Assembly: GCF_029626175.1 (NCBI RefSeq)
Contig: NZ_JARUBM010000002.1
Location: 1,860,001 to 1,924,000, forward strand
Source: Micromonospora sp. WMMD1082
Lineage (GTDB): Bacteria; Actinomycetota; Actinomycetes; Mycobacteriales; Micromonosporaceae
Direction of reading: 5' to 3'
Length of the DNA: 64,000 nucleotides
Part shown: positions 46,640 through 57,610 of the stretch, piece by piece
Layout: every line of letters starts with the position of its first letter
Numbering within the stretch: the first letter of the stretch is position 1
Made by a program: the position numbers and the translations under genes
Notes under the pieces: model-generated
Told to the model about the DNA's origin: nothing
Databases searched by the model: none
The model's input: the letters and a program-made list of their open reading frames with translations, nothing else

Positions 46640-46669
46640 GGTGGCCCGCCCGACGACGGGCGGGCCACC
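46640..46669 (-). terminator. Hairpin between rpsD and rpoA
   Basis: GGTGGCCCGCCCG (46640-46652) and CGGGCGGGCCACC (46657-46669) form a perfect 13-bp stem with an ACGA tetraloop, ten bases after the rpsD stop. It could attenuate read-through into rpoA or stabilise the upstream message. No T-tract follows. Confidence 0.75.
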
Positions 46670-46679
46670 GCAACGAGCC

Positions 46680-47306
46680 CTACTTCGAGTAGAGCTCGAC
46701 GATCAGCTGCTCCTGGACCTGGGTGTCGATCACCTGTCGGGCCGGGAGCGAGTGCACCAGGATCTTCATCTGGCTGGGGATCGCCTCCAGCCACGCCGGA
46801 ACGCTCCGCGAGCCGGCCTCGGCCTGGGCCACGATGAACGGGGTGAGCTCCTTGCTCTTGCCCCGGACCTCGATGATGTCGTGCTCCTTGACGCGGTACG
46901 ACGGGATGTCGACCTTCTTGCCGTTCACCGTGAAGTGACCGTGCTTGACCAGCTGACGGGCCATGTCCCGGGACTTGGCGTAGCCGGCCCGGTAGACCAC
47001 GTTGTCCAGCCGCGACTCGAGGATCTGCAGGAGGACCTCACCGGTCTTGGCCTGCTTGGACACGGCCTCCTCGTAGTAGCCGCGGAACTGCTTCTCCAGC
47101 ACGCCGTACACCCGGCGGGCCTTCTGCTTCTCACGGAGCTGGAGGAGGTACTCCGTCTCCTTGGTGCGGCCGCGGCCGTGCTGCCCGGGCGGGAACGGCC
47201 GGGACTCGAACGGGCACTTCGGACCATCGCACTTGCTGCCCTTGAGGAACAGCTTCATCTTCTCCCGCCGGCAACGGCGGCAGTCAGCACCGGTGTAACG
47301 AGCCAT
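46680..47306 (-). CDS. rpsD: 30S ribosomal protein S4
   Basis: 208 residues. A zinc-type N-terminus with C9-x2-C12-x13-C26-x4-C31 is intact, so this is the cysteine-containing (C+) form. An S4 RNA-binding domain (about 95-155) follows. Primary 16S rRNA-binding assembly protein and, in other bacteria, a translational repressor of the alpha operon. Confidence 0.99.
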   Translation of the reverse strand: MARYTGADCRRCRREKMKLFLKGSKCDGPKCPFESRPFPPGQHGRGRTKETEYLLQLREKQKARRVYGVLEKQFRGYYEEAVSKQAKTGEVLLQILESRLDNVVYRAGYAKSRDMARQLVKHGHFTVNGKKVDIPSYRVKEHDIIEVRGKSKELTPFIVAQAEAGSRSVPAWLEAIPSQMKILVHSLPARQVIDTQVQEQLIVELYSK

Positions 47307-47320
47307 CTCTCTCTAACCTC

Positions 47321-47728
47321 TCAGACCCGGCGACGCTTCGGCGGACGGCACCCGTTGTGCGGCTGCGGCGTGACGTCGGAGATCTGCCCGACCTCCAGGC
47401 CCACCGCCTGCAACGAACGGATGGCGGTCTCCCGGCCGGAGCCGGGACCCTTGACGAACACGTCGACCTTGCGCATGCCGTGCTCCATGGCCCGACGCGC
47501 GGCGGCCTCGGCCGCCAGCTGCGCGGCGAACGGGGTCGACTTACGGGAACCCTTGAAGCCGACCTGGCCCGCGGAGGCCCAGGAGATGACGGCACCGGTC
47601 GGGTCCGTGATGGACACGATGGTGTTGTTGAAGGTGCTCTTGATGTGCGCCTGCCCGTGGGCGACGTTCTTGCGTTCCTTGCGCCGGACCTTCTTTACGG
47701 CGGCTCCGGCACGAGCCTTTGGTGGCAT
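47321..47728 (-). CDS. rpsK: 30S ribosomal protein S11
   Basis: 135 residues, full length. [36 protein letters not shown] and the arginine-rich C-terminus ([13 protein letters not shown]) are diagnostic. It lies between rpsM and rpsD in the alpha cluster and forms part of the 30S platform. Confidence 0.99.
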
Positions 47729-47858
47729 AAGTCTGTGCGCTCCTGTGATGGTTCTCGATCGGGGTTCTGGCTCTTCGCCCAGTTGATTCCGTGGACACCG
47801 GTTCCGGTTGGAGCCCGGCCCACCTCGGCGGAGAACGACCAGAATCCCGGTTTAAGAA

Positions 47859-48239
47859 CTACTTCTTGCCGGCCTTCTTCTTGCCGGCGACCGTCCGCTT
47901 CGGGCCCTTGCGGGTCCGGGCGTTGGTGCGGGTCCGCTGGCCACGGACGGGCAGGCCCCGGCGGTGCCGGATGCCCTCGTAGCAGCCGATCTCGACCTTG
48001 CGACGGATGTCAGCGGCGACCTCGCGGCGCAGGTCACCTTCAACCTTGTAGTTGGCCTCGATGTGGTCGCGGAGCTGGACAAGCTCCTCGTCCGTGAGGT
48101 CCCGGGCGCGCTTGTCCGCCGAGATGCCGGTGGCAGCGAGCGTCTCCAGGGCGCGGGTGCGACCCACGCCGAAGATGTAGGTGAGCGCGATCTCCAGCCG
48201 CTTCTCGCGGGGGAGATCCACGCCGACTAGACGTGCCAT
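47859..48239 (-). CDS. rpsM: 30S ribosomal protein S13
   Basis: 126 residues from the ATG at 48239. [27 protein letters not shown] begins the helix-two-turn-helix region, and the basic [19 protein letters not shown] tail contacts P-site tRNA and the intersubunit bridge. An in-frame upstream extension is arginine/proline-rich, runs through rpmJ and is rejected. Confidence 0.99.
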   Translation of the reverse strand: MARLVGVDLPREKRLEIALTYIFGVGRTRALETLAATGISADKRARDLTDEELVQLRDHIEANYKVEGDLRREVAADIRRKVEIGCYEGIRHRRGLPVRGQRTRTNARTRKGPKRTVAGKKKAGKK

Positions 48240-48451
48240 GTGCGGGCGTACTCCTTGTGGTGTTCTGCCGGAGGTCTGGACCCGTCCCACCCCGCTACCG
48301 ACCGTCCCGTCCTTCCGGCGCAACCACGCCGGCGACCGGGAGTCGGTCGCTGCCCGAGCGGGCCCCGGCCTCCGACCGGGGGTCAACCACGAGAAAGTAC
48401 GCGCTGCGCACCGCTCGCGGCTGGGACGAGCATGTGTGATGTGGGCCTGGT

Positions 48452-48565
48452 TCAGCCCTGGCGCTGCTTGTGGCGCGGGTCGGTGCAGATCACCATGACC
48501 CGGCCGTGCCGGCGGATCACCCGGCACTTGTTGCAGATCCTCTTGACGCTCGGCTTGACCTTCAC
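48452..48565 (-). CDS. rpmJ: 50S ribosomal protein L36
   Basis: 37 residues, too short for routine ORF lists but unmistakable: [17 protein letters not shown] then [17 protein letters not shown]. The zinc ligands C11, C14, C27 and H32 are all present, so this is the zinc-binding (C+) form. The start is GTG at 48565 with a GTAAGG ribosome binding site. It sits between infA and rpsM as in most actinobacteria. Confidence 0.97.
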   Translation of the reverse strand: MKVKPSVKRICNKCRVIRRHGRVMVICTDPRHKQRQG

Positions 48566-48656
48566 GGTTGCCTTACTTCCCATCTGGCCCGGCGTCACGA
48601 GGCGCGACACCGGACGTCGAAGACGGACACGGGACGTTTCCCGGCCGCCGTCAGGC

Positions 48657-48878
48657 TTACTTGTAGCGGTAGACGATGCGCCCGCGGGTCAGGTCGTACG
48701 GCGAGAGCTCGACGACAACCCGATCCTCCGGCAGGATGCGGATGTAGTGCTGCCGCATCTTGCCGCTGATGTGAGCCAGCACCTTGTGGCCGTTGGCGAG
48801 CTCCACCCGGAACATGGCGTTCGGCAGGGGCTCGATGACCCGACCTTCGATCTCGATGGCTCCGTCTTTTTTCGGCAT
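48657..48878 (-). CDS. infA: Translation initiation factor IF-1
   Basis: 73 residues, a single OB fold. [46 protein letters not shown] is diagnostic. It binds the 30S A site during initiation. It begins the infA-rpmJ-rpsM-rpsK-rpsD-rpoA-rplQ group, after a 229-base gap from the DUF1707 gene. A TGATCTAGATCA palindrome lies upstream at 48939-48950. Confidence 0.99.
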   Translation of the reverse strand: MPKKDGAIEIEGRVIEPLPNAMFRVELANGHKVLAHISGKMRQHYIRILPEDRVVVELSPYDLTRGRIVYRYK

Positions 48879-49107
48879 GTCCTCCGCTGTCCTGACGTCG
48901 GTTACTCCGGACGGCTCACAACGCCTTACACGGGTGCTTGATCTAGATCAGGCTTCCCGCGCCAGCCGCGGCTCCGCAGTCCCACCGAAGCGCTGGTGGG
49001 CATGGCGGAGTGGACGCTGTGCGCCGATCAGAAAGTGTACGCCCGCCCGCACGCCGTCGCCAAACCGGCCGGCGGACCGGCACCGGCGGGTCGGGCAAAC
49101 GGGACGT

Positions 49108-49752
49108 TCAGGCCGTGCCGCCCCGCTCCGGACGCCGCGCCTGCTCGCCGGGATCGCGTCCGGCGGCCTCGTCGCCAGCCACACCGTCCGCACCGATCTC
49201 GCCGGGTTGCTGCCCGGCGATCGCCGCGCGCTCCCGCTTGAGCGCCCGCTTCTCCGCCCGCCGCTGCCGGCGACGCTCCCGCTCGGCCGCCTGCCGTCGA
49301 GGCTCGCCGGTGGCCAGCCCGGTGACGGTACGCACCAGCACCACCGCACCCCAGGGGCCGGCCACCCAGCCCGGCCAGAAGTAGTTCGGCTCACCGGCCG
49401 CCAGCGAGGTGACGACCCAGATCACCACCACGATTCCGACGACCTTGAGCCATGGCTCCCAGACCTCGGCCAACCAGCGCGCGGTCACCCCACGCCCGCC
49501 CTCGGCCGGCACCGGCGCGTCCGCACCGCCGTCCCGCGGCACGGGCACCCCGGCGGGCACCGCCGCAGCCGCTCCCGGCAGATCGCCCACCAGGGCATCC
49601 AGCTCGGCGTACGTCCGAGCGGCATAGGCCCGCTGCAACCGCTCGTCGTACTCGTGCAGGTCGAGCCGGCCCTCGTCCAGGGCGACCCGGAGCCGCTCGG
49701 CCACGGCCTGCCGGTCGGAATCCGCCGCACGCATACCGTCCCGCCCGTCCAT
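49108..49752 (-). CDS. DUF1707 (SHOCT-like) and 2TM-domain membrane protein
   Basis: About 214 residues. The N-terminal DUF1707 domain (MRAADSDRQAVAERLRVALDEGRLDLHEYDERLQRAYAARTYAELDALVGDLP) is followed by two closely spaced hydrophobic helices (WLKVVGIVVVIWVVTSLAAG and GPWGAVVLVRTV) and a basic/acidic coiled-coil-like tail. DUF1707 proteins are common actinobacterial proteins of unknown role. The start is uncertain among ATGs at 49764, 49752 and 49734; only the last begins exactly at the domain. It is an unrelated insert between map and infA. Confidence 0.8.
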   Translation of the reverse strand: MDGRDGMRAADSDRQAVAERLRVALDEGRLDLHEYDERLQRAYAARTYAELDALVGDLPGAAAAVPAGVPVPRDGGADAPVPAEGGRGVTARWLAEVWEPWLKVVGIVVVIWVVTSLAAGEPNYFWPGWVAGPWGAVVLVRTVTGLATGEPRRQAAERERRRQRRAEKRALKRERAAIAGQQPGEIGADGVAGDEAAGRDPGEQARRPERGGTA

Positions 49753-49799
49753 GCCGGCAAGCATGCCACCGTGCCGCCAGCCCGGGTAGCGGGGCCCAC

Positions 49800-49819
49800 G
49801 TGCCCCGGGCCCGGGGCAC
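49800..49819 (-). terminator. 20-bp perfect palindrome after map
   Basis: GTGCCCCGGG followed at once by CCCGGGGCAC. It lies 27 bases after the map stop and upstream of the DUF1707 gene, so it probably ends or attenuates the secY-adk-map transcript. Confidence 0.65.
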
Positions 49820-49846
49820 CCCGGCGCAGGGCGGGTTGCGGCGGGG

Positions 49847-50698
49847 TCAGGAGGCGGGTGAGGTGCTCGGCTGGCGCGCGGTGACCAGGTCGCCGAGGCG
49901 GGCCCGCCCGCCGTCGTGGGCGGTCAACACCCACACCCCGTCCGGCAGCAGGGCCATGGTGTGCTCGACGTGCACGGCGCGTGACCCGTCCCGGGTGACG
50001 ACGGTCCAGCCGTCGGCGAGTTCCTCGGTACGCGGCGAACCCATGGTGATCATCGGCTCGATGGCCAGCGCCAGGCCCGGCACCAACCGTGGGCCCTTGC
50101 CCGGTCGCCCGTGGTTGAGCACGTGCGGATCCTGATGCATCTCGGTACCGATGCCGTGGCCGCCGTAGCCGTCGACGATGCCGTAGCGACCGGCTCGGCG
50201 CACCGCGTTCTCCACCGCGTGGGAGATGTCGGTCAGCCGACCCTTCCCGCTGGCCGCGCCGCGCGCGGCCGTGGCGATGCCGGCCCACATCGCGTCCTCG
50301 GCGACCTCGGCCATCCGCAGCAGCGCCGGGTCGACCTCGCCCACGCCGACCGTGATCGCCGCGTCGCCGTGCCATCCGTCGAGCACCGCACCGCAGTCGA
50401 TGGAGATCAGATCACCCTCGGCGAGAACCTGCCCCGGCGACGGGATGGCGTGCACGATCTGCTCGTTCACCGAGGAACAGATCGACGCCGGGAAGCCGTG
50501 GTAGCCCTTGAACGACGGGATCGCGCCCGCCTCGCGGATCGTCGCCTCGGCGATCACGTCCAGATCGGCGGTGCTCACCCCGGGGGCAACCGCCTCCCGC
50601 ATCCGGCGGAGCGCCTCCGCGACCACCAGGCCGGCGGCACGCATCTTCTCGATCTGCTCGGGGGTCTTCAGCTGGATGTCCAGCTGGGGACGACGCAT
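49847..50698 (-). CDS. map: Type I methionine aminopeptidase
   Basis: Removes the initiator methionine from new proteins. 283 residues. The five metal ligands sit in the motifs SIDCGA (Asp), HGDAAIT (Asp), YGGHGIG (His), LAIEPM (Glu) and VHVEHTM (Glu). No zinc-finger N-terminal extension. It follows adk in the usual secY-adk-map order. Confidence 0.97.
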   Translation of the reverse strand: MRRPQLDIQLKTPEQIEKMRAAGLVVAEALRRMREAVAPGVSTADLDVIAEATIREAGAIPSFKGYHGFPASICSSVNEQIVHAIPSPGQVLAEGDLISIDCGAVLDGWHGDAAITVGVGEVDPALLRMAEVAEDAMWAGIATAARGAASGKGRLTDISHAVENAVRRAGRYGIVDGYGGHGIGTEMHQDPHVLNHGRPGKGPRLVPGLALAIEPMITMGSPRTEELADGWTVVTRDGSRAVHVEHTMALLPDGVWVLTAHDGGRARLGDLVTARQPSTSPAS

Positions 50699-50787
50699 GG
50701 AGGCGCTACCTTTCGTTGCCGAGACAGCGGGGTACGCCGGACGTGCCCCGCTGTTCGCACTCTATCCGGCTGGCGGCTGGGCCGACC

Positions 50788-51441
50788 TCAGCCTCCGTAC
50801 GACCGGAGGGCGTCGATCGCGCGGACCGTCACGTCCTCCACCGGGCCGGTGGCGTCGATGCCGACCAGCTTCCCCTGGGCGCCGTAGTAGTCCACCAGCG
50901 GCGCGGTCTTGTCGGCGTACTCCCGCAGCCGGGCGGCGATGGTCTCCGGCTTGTCGTCGTCACGCTGGAACAGCTCAGCGCCGCAGCGGTCGCAGATGCC
51001 GTCCCGGTTGGTCGGATCGAACTCGACGTGCCAGATCTTGCCGCAGCCCCGGCAGGTCCGCCGGCCGGAGAGCCGGCGGATCACCTCGTCGTCGTCGACC
51101 ACCAGTTCCAGCACGATGTCCAGCGCGGTCCCGAGGTCGGCGAGGAGCTTGTCCAGCGCGGCGGCCTGCGGGGTGGTCCGCGGGAAGCCGTCGAGCAGGA
51201 AGCCCTCGGCGGCGTCCGGCTCGGCGAGCCGGTCCCGCACCATGTTGATGGTGACCTCGTCCGGCACCAGCTTGCCGGCGTCCATGTAGCGCTTGGCCTC
51301 CACGCCCAGCGGCGTGCCCTGGGACACATTGGCCCGGAAGATGTCGCCGGTCGAGATCTTCGGCACGGAAAGGTGCGCGGCGATGAACTCTGCCTGTGTG
51401 CCCTTGCCCGCGCCCGGCGGGCCAACCAGAACCAGTCTCAT
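50788..51441 (-). CDS. adk: Adenylate kinase
   Basis: Balances ATP, ADP and AMP. 217 residues, the long LID form. P-loop GPPGAGKGT at residues 7-15, and DGFPRT. The LID contains four cysteines (CRGCGK ... CDRCGA), so it is a zinc-LID enzyme. The ATG comes one base after the secY stop. Confidence 0.98.
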   Translation of the reverse strand: MRLVLVGPPGAGKGTQAEFIAAHLSVPKISTGDIFRANVSQGTPLGVEAKRYMDAGKLVPDEVTINMVRDRLAEPDAAEGFLLDGFPRTTPQAAALDKLLADLGTALDIVLELVVDDDEVIRRLSGRRTCRGCGKIWHVEFDPTNRDGICDRCGAELFQRDDDKPETIAARLREYADKTAPLVDYYGAQGKLVGIDATGPVEDVTVRAIDALRSYGG

Positions 51442-52764
<1,323 letters not shown>

Positions 52765-52947
52765 CTTCTTCCTCCTGCGCGAGGCGGGCCGCCGGTCGTC
52801 CCTGGCGGGTCGGGGTGGGTGCCGGGCAGGTGCCCGATATCCATAGCTGGGAAGGGACTCTAACAGCCCGATCCCGGTACGGGCAGATGTGCCCGGCTAC
52901 ATAAACCGAATCCGATGTTACCGGGCGCACGGCCCGTCGTAGACCAG

Positions 52948-52981
52948 GGCGCCCGCCAGCTGGGATCAACTGGCGGGCGCC
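52948..52981 (-). terminator. Terminator between rplO and secY
   Basis: GGCGCCCGCCAG (52948-52959) and CTGGCGGGCGCC (52970-52981) form a perfect 12-bp stem with a 10-base loop, about 16 bases after the rplO stop. It divides the spc cluster into two transcription units or at least attenuates read-through. Confidence 0.82.
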
Positions 52982-52996
52982 ATGGGTCGTACAGCC

Positions 52997-53440
52997 CTAC
53001 AGCTCGGTGACCGAGCCGCCGGCGGCCGTGATCTTCTCCTTGGCCGACGCGCTGAACGCGTGCGCCGACACCTGGAGCGCCACACCGCCGAGGTCCCCGG
53101 TGCCGAGGACCTTCACCGGCTGACCCTTGCGGACCGCGCCGGCGTCGACCAGCTCGGCCGGGCCGATCTGGCCACCGTTGGGGAACAGCTCGGCCAGGCG
53201 GTCCAGGTTGACCACCTGGAAGACCACCTTGAACTTGTTCTTGAAGCCCTTCAGCTTCGGCAGACGCATGTGGATGGGCATCTGCCCACCCTCGAACGCC
53301 GCCGGGATGTTCTTTCGGGCCTTGGAGCCCTTCGTACCGCGACCGGCGGTCTTGCCCTTGGAGCCCTCACCGCGACCCACGCGGGTCTTCGCGGTCTTGG
53401 CCCCCGGCGCCGGGCGCAGGTGGTGGACCTTGATCGTCAT
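52997..53440 (-). CDS. rplO: 50S ribosomal protein L15
   Basis: 147 residues, full length. The basic glycine-rich N-terminus ([25 protein letters not shown]) and the C-terminal KVLGTGDL core are conserved. The ATG overlaps the rpmD stop by one base (TAATG). Late-assembly 50S protein. Confidence 0.99.
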   Translation of the reverse strand: MTIKVHHLRPAPGAKTAKTRVGRGEGSKGKTAGRGTKGSKARKNIPAAFEGGQMPIHMRLPKLKGFKNKFKVVFQVVNLDRLAELFPNGGQIGPAELVDAGAVRKGQPVKVLGTGDLGGVALQVSAHAFSASAKEKITAAGGSVTEL

Positions 53441-53622
53441 TACTCGACCTCCTCGACCTTCACGAGGTGGCTCACCGTGAAGATCATGCCGCGAATCTCG
53501 GGCCGGTCCTCCTTGACCACCACGTCGTTGATCCGCTTGAGACCGAGCGAACGCAGCGACTCACGCTGGTTGTGCTTGGTCCCGATCTCCGAGCGGACCT
53601 GGGTGACCTTGAGACGTGCCAT
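53440..53622 (-). CDS. rpmD: 50S ribosomal protein L30
   Basis: 60 residues, the short bacterial form: [35 protein letters not shown]. Linked to both neighbours by one-base stop/start overlaps (TGATG with rpsE and TAATG with rplO). Confidence 0.99.
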   Translation of the reverse strand: MARLKVTQVRSEIGTKHNQRESLRSLGLKRINDVVVKEDRPEIRGMIFTVSHLVKVEEVE

Positions 53623-54236
53623 CAGGAAGCCACCTCCGCCCGCGAGGCCAGCATGGCCGCCGGCGCGACGTCCTCCACCGGCAGGCCCCGCCGCGCGGCG
53701 ACGGCCTCCGGGGACTCCAGCCCCTTCAGCGCGGCCACGGTGGCGTGCACGATGTTGATCGGGTTCGACGAACCGAGGCTCTTGGAGAGCACATCGTGGA
53801 TGCCCGCGCACTCCAGCACGGCACGGACCGGGCCACCGGCGATGACACCCGTACCGGCGGACGCCGGCTTGAGCAGCACCACACCGGCGGCGGCCTCGCC
53901 CTGCACCGGGTGCGGGATCGAGGAACCGATCCGCGGCACCTTGAAGAAGTGCTTCTTGGCCTCCTCGACACCCTTGGCGATCGCCGCGGGCACCTCCTTG
54001 GCCTTTCCGTAGCCCACGCCCACGGTGCCGTCGCCGTCGCCCACGATCACCAGGGCGGTGAAGCTGAAGCGACGACCGCCCTTCACGACCTTGGCGACGC
54101 GATTGATCGCGACGACCCGCTCGAGGTGCGGGGTCTTCTCGGCGGGCGCGTTTCCGCGGCCGCCCTCACGGCGGTTGTCGCGGCGACCACCCTCGTTGCC
54201 ACCGGACCCGCCGCCACGGCGCTGTTGACCTGGCAT
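53622..54236 (-). CDS. rpsE: 30S ribosomal protein S5
   Basis: 204 residues. A Gly/Arg-rich N-terminal extension of about 38 residues precedes the double-stranded RNA-binding S5 domain ([22 protein letters not shown]) and the C-terminal fold. Helps decoding accuracy. Overlaps rpmD by one base. Confidence 0.99.
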   Translation of the reverse strand: MPGQQRRGGGSGGNEGGRRDNRREGGRGNAPAEKTPHLERVVAINRVAKVVKGGRRFSFTALVIVGDGDGTVGVGYGKAKEVPAAIAKGVEEAKKHFFKVPRIGSSIPHPVQGEAAAGVVLLKPASAGTGVIAGGPVRAVLECAGIHDVLSKSLGSSNPINIVHATVAALKGLESPEAVAARRGLPVEDVAPAAMLASRAEVAS

Positions 54237-54267
54237 CAGCAGCCTTCCTTCTCTCTCGTGACGGGGA

Positions 54268-54657
54268 TTAGAACTCGAGCCCGGCTTCGCGGGCGGCGTC
54301 GGCGAGCGCGGCTACCCGCCCCGCGTACCGGTTGCCACCGCGGTCGAAGACGACCTTGGAGATGCCGGCGGCCTTGGCCCGCTCGGCGAGCAGGCCGCCG
54401 ACCTTGCCGGCCAGGGCGCTCTTGTCGCCCTCCGTACCGCGCAGCGAGGCGTCCAGGGTCGAGGCCGACGCCAGGGTGTGTCCCCTGGTGTCGTCCACGA
54501 TCTGGGCGACGATGTGCCGCAGCGAACGGGTGACCACCAGGCGGGGACGCTCGGCGGTGCCGCTGACGTTCTTGCGGACTCGGAAGTGCCGCCGCGCCCG
54601 CCCGACGGCACGCCTGGCGGCGACGCCGCGGCGGCGCTTGAGCAGCGTGGCGCTCAC
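54268..54657 (-). CDS. rplR: 50S ribosomal protein L18
   Basis: 129 residues. [35 protein letters not shown] and the C-terminal [28 protein letters not shown] are diagnostic. Binds 5S rRNA. The GTG start overlaps the rplF stop as GTGA. Confidence 0.99.
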   Translation of the reverse strand: MSATLLKRRRGVAARRAVGRARRHFRVRKNVSGTAERPRLVVTRSLRHIVAQIVDDTRGHTLASASTLDASLRGTEGDKSALAGKVGGLLAERAKAAGISKVVFDRGGNRYAGRVAALADAAREAGLEF

Positions 54658-55196
54658 TTCTTACCTGCCTTTCCGGCCTTACGGCGGATCACTTCGCCCT
54701 GGTACTTCACGCCCTTGCCCTTGTAGGGCTCCGGCGGGCGGATCTTCCGGATGTTGGCGGCGACCTCACCGACCAACTGCTTGTCGATGCCGGCCACGTG
54801 GAACAGCGTCGGCCGCTCCACCGTGAAGGTGATGCCGTCCGGCGCCTGCACCAGGACCGGGTGCGAGAACCCGAGAGCGAACTCCAGGTCCTTGCCCTTG
54901 GCCGTGACGCGGTAACCGGTACCGGCGATCTCCAGGCTCTTGCGGTAGCCCTCGGTGACCCCGACGATCATGTTCGAGACCAGGGTACGGCTCAGGCCGT
55001 GCAGTTCCTTGGCCTTGCGCTCGTCGTTCGGGCGGTTGACGTTCAGCTGCCCGTCCTCGGCCCGCTCGATGGTGATCGGCTCGGCCAGGGTGTGCGACAG
55101 CTCGCCCTTGGGGCCCTTGACCTTGACGGTCTGGCCGTCGATCGTCACGTCGACTCCGGACGGCACCGGGATCAACTTACGTCCAATACGCGACAT
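54654..55196 (-). CDS. rplF: 50S ribosomal protein L6
   Basis: 180 residues from the ATG at 55196. [20 protein letters not shown] at the start and [11 protein letters not shown] near the end are family hallmarks. Located near the factor-binding site of the 50S subunit. The upstream in-frame extension lies inside rpsH and is rejected. Confidence 0.99.
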   Translation of the reverse strand: MSRIGRKLIPVPSGVDVTIDGQTVKVKGPKGELSHTLAEPITIERAEDGQLNVNRPNDERKAKELHGLSRTLVSNMIVGVTEGYRKSLEIAGTGYRVTAKGKDLEFALGFSHPVLVQAPDGITFTVERPTLFHVAGIDKQLVGEVAANIRKIRPPEPYKGKGVKYQGEVIRRKAGKAGKK

Positions 55197-55212
55197 TTCT
55201 ACCAGTCTCCCG

Positions 55213-55620
55213 TTACCAGACGAAGGCGAGGACTTCCCCGCCAACGCTCCGCTTGCGGGCCTGCCGGTCGGTGAGCAGTCCCTGGGACGTCGAAATGATC
55301 GCCACGCCCAGCCCACCGAGCACCCGGGGGAGCCCGTCCGACTTGGCGTACACCCGCAGACCGGGCTTGGAGACACGCTTGATACCGGCCAGGCTCCGTT
55401 CCCGGTTCTGGCCGTACTTCAGCTCGACGACCAGTCGCTTGCCGACGGCACCCTCCTCGGGCTCCTCGACTGCCCAGGTGGCGATGTAACCCTCGGACTT
55501 GAGGACCTCGGCGATGTTCGCCTTGATCTTCGAGTAGGGCATCGTCACCCGGTCGTGGTACGCCTGGTTGGCGTTACGCAGACGCGTGAGCATGTCTGCG
55601 ATCGGGTCGGTCATCGTCAT
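55213..55620 (-). CDS. rpsH: 30S ribosomal protein S8
   Basis: 135 residues from the ATG at 55620 ([20 protein letters not shown]). An ATG six bases later is a possible alternative. The C-terminal [21 protein letters not shown] motif is intact. Primary 16S-binding protein and, in E. coli, the repressor of the spc operon. Confidence 0.98.
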   Translation of the reverse strand: MTMTDPIADMLTRLRNANQAYHDRVTMPYSKIKANIAEVLKSEGYIATWAVEEPEEGAVGKRLVVELKYGQNRERSLAGIKRVSKPGLRVYAKSDGLPRVLGGLGVAIISTSQGLLTDRQARKRSVGGEVLAFVW

Positions 55621-55719
55621 GAAACTCGTCAACCTTTCTCGCCGGGGTTCCCGCGGGGTTGCGCCCACAGGCCTACGGCGAAGAGACAGTCCAGCTGACG
55701 CGCGAAGCGCGCCGGGCTA

Positions 55720-55905
55720 TTACCAGGAAGCCTTGGACACGCCGGGCAGCTCACCGCGGTGGGCCATCTCCCGGATGCACACCCGGCAGAGCCCGAACTT
55801 GCGGTAGACCGCCTTGGGACGCCCGCACCGCTGGCAGCGGGTGTACGCGCGAACCGAGAACTTCGGCTTCGCGGCCGCCTTGAGGATCAGCGCCTTCTTG
55901 GCCAT
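55720..55905 (-). CDS. rpsZ: 30S ribosomal protein S14, zinc type Z
   Basis: 61 residues with a C-x2-C ... C-x2-C zinc ribbon (CQRCGR and CRVC). This is the short zinc-binding form expected in the spc cluster. Zinc-free S14 paralogues, where present, are elsewhere in actinobacterial genomes. Confidence 0.98.
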   Translation of the reverse strand: MAKKALILKAAAKPKFSVRAYTRCQRCGRPKAVYRKFGLCRVCIREMAHRGELPGVSKASW

Positions 55906-55906
55906 C

Positions 55907-56476
55907 TCAGTTCTCCTTGAACGGGAAGCCCAGGAGCTTCAGCAGCGCCCGGCCCTCGTCGTCGGTCGTGGCGGTCGTGACCACCGTGATGTCCATGCCC
56001 CGCTGGCGATCGATCTTGTCCTGATCGATCTCGTGGAACACCGACTGCTCGGTCAGACCGAACGTGTAGTTGCCGTGCCCGTCGAGCTTGCGCCCGTCGA
56101 GGCCGCGGAAGTCGCGGATACGCGGCAGCGCGATCGACAGCAGCCGGTCCAGGAACTCCCACATGCGGTCGCCGCGCAGGGTCACCTTCGCGCCGATCGG
56201 CATGCCCTCGCGGAGCTTGAACTGCGCGATGGACTTCGTCGCCCGCCGGACCTGCGGCTTCTGGCCGGTGATGGTGGCCAGATCGCGGACCGCCCCGTCG
56301 ATGAGCTTGGCGTCCCGAGCGGCCTCGCCGACACCCATGTTCACGACGATCTTGACCAACCGCGGCACCTGCATCGGGTTGCCGTAGTTGTGCTGCTCGC
56401 GCAGCTGGGCCACGATCTCGTTGCGGTACCGCTCCTTGAGGCGCGGCGTGGTCTTGGTTTCGGTAGCCGTGGTCAT
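55907..56476 (-). CDS. rplE: 50S ribosomal protein L5
   Basis: 189 residues from the ATG at 56476, which overlaps the rplX stop as [46 protein letters not shown] and the C-terminal [20 protein letters not shown] are conserved. Binds 5S rRNA and contacts P-site tRNA. Confidence 0.99.
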   Translation of the reverse strand: MTTATETKTTPRLKERYRNEIVAQLREQHNYGNPMQVPRLVKIVVNMGVGEAARDAKLIDGAVRDLATITGQKPQVRRATKSIAQFKLREGMPIGAKVTLRGDRMWEFLDRLLSIALPRIRDFRGLDGRKLDGHGNYTFGLTEQSVFHEIDQDKIDRQRGMDITVVTTATTDDEGRALLKLLGFPFKEN

Positions 56477-56790
56477 CACAGGTCCTTACCCGTGCTACGC
56501 GCGATGCGGACCTTCTGGCCGTTCTCGTCGATCCGGTAACCGACGCGGGTCGGCTTGCCGTCGGAGTCCACGACCATCACGTTCGAGACGTGGATCGGGG
56601 CCTCCTGGGTGACGATGCCACCGGTCTTGGCGCCACGCTGAGTGGTGCTGATGCGGGTGTGCTTCTTGATCCGGTTCACGCCCTCGACCAGGACCTTGTC
56701 CTGCCGCGGGTAGGCCGCGATGACCTTGCCCTTGGCACCCTTGTCCTTGCCGGCGATGACGACGACCGTGTCGCCCTTCTTGACCTTCAT
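56476..56790 (-). CDS. rplX: 50S ribosomal protein L24
   Basis: 104 residues from the ATG at 56790. A KOW motif ([27 protein letters not shown]) begins the protein. One of the initiators of 50S assembly. The 82-base gap from rplN, unusual in this compact cluster, is largely a SERSERT repeat. Confidence 0.99.
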   Translation of the reverse strand: MKVKKGDTVVVIAGKDKGAKGKVIAAYPRQDKVLVEGVNRIKKHTRISTTQRGAKTGGIVTQEAPIHVSNVMVVDSDGKPTRVGYRIDENGQKVRIARSTGKDL

Positions 56791-56845
56791 GCCCGCGCCT
56801 CCCTCCGGTCGGCGCGCGCCTGAAGCTTGCACCTACTGGGCCTGC

Positions 56846-56876
56846 TGGTTCGCTCGCTCCGCTCGCTCACGGTCAC
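56846..56876 (-). repeat. SERSERT-type repeat between rplN and rplX
   Basis: On the minus strand the rplN stop is followed at once by GTGAGCGAGCG-GA-GCGAGCGAACCA. The same element, slightly diverged, follows the nasA stop at 14286-14317. Read in one frame it encodes SERSERTS. Such units are dispersed in Micromonospora-type genomes. Confidence 0.8.
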
Positions 56877-57241
56877 AACACCTCCGGCGCGAGAGAAATG
56901 ATCTTCATGAACCGCTTGTCCCGCAGCTCGCGCCCGACCGGGCCGAAGATACGGGTACCGCGCGGGTCCCCACCGTCCTTGATGATGACGGCGGCGTTCT
57001 CGTCGAAGCGGATGTACGAACCGTCCGGCCGCCGCCGCTCCTTGGCGGTGCGGACGACGACCGCCTTGACGACGTCGCCCTTCTTCACACCGGCACCCGG
57101 GATCGCGTCCTTGACGGTCGCCACGATGACGTCGCCGATGCTCGCGTAGCGCCGACCGGAGCCACCGAGAACCCGGATGCACAGGATCTCCCGGGCACCC
57201 GTGTTGTCGGCGACACGCAGTCGCGACTCCTGCTGAATCAC
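56873..57241 (-). CDS. rplN: 50S ribosomal protein L14
   Basis: 122 residues, full length. [27 protein letters not shown] at the start and [19 protein letters not shown] at the end are invariant. Forms an intersubunit bridge and binds the silencing factor RsfS. Confidence 0.99.
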   Translation of the reverse strand: MIQQESRLRVADNTGAREILCIRVLGGSGRRYASIGDVIVATVKDAIPGAGVKKGDVVKAVVVRTAKERRRPDGSYIRFDENAAVIIKDGGDPRGTRIFGPVGRELRDKRFMKIISLAPEVL

Positions 57242-57337
57242 GTCTATCTCCTATGTCTGCCGGTTCTCCGGCCGCCGGGGCGGCCGGAGCCTGGCGGAAC
57301 CTGCGCCCGACCGATCTCGGCCGAGCTCGAGCCTTCG

Positions 57338-57610
57338 CTACTTGGCCTTCTCGAGGATCTCCACGAGCCGCCACCGCTTGGTGGCGGACAGCGGTCGGGT
57401 CTCCATGATCAGGACCCGGTCGCCGATACCGGCGGAGTTCTGCTCGTCGTGAACCTTGAGCTTGCTGGTCCGGCGCATGATCTTGCCGTACAGCGCGTGC
57501 TTGACCCGGTCCTCGACCTCGACCACGACGGTCTTTTCCATCTTGTCGCTGACCACGAGGCCCTCGCGGACCTTACGCCGGCCGCGCGTAACGGTGGTGT
57601 TCTCGCTCAT
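57338..57610 (-). CDS. rpsQ: 30S ribosomal protein S17
   Basis: 90 residues, OB fold. [37 protein letters not shown] is diagnostic. The ATG overlaps the rpmC stop by four bases. The gap to rplN (96 bases) is unremarkable. Confidence 0.99.
   Translation of the reverse strand: MSENTTVTRGRRKVREGLVVSDKMEKTVVVEVEDRVKHALYGKIMRRTSKLKVHDEQNSAGIGDRVLIMETRPLSATKRWRLVEILEKAK

Noticed and set aside
48939..48950. TGATCTAGATCA palindrome upstream of infA as a regulator site
   Set aside because: Twelve bases of symmetry made of common restriction-like words. No second copy and no clear promoter spacing, so it is noted but not claimed.
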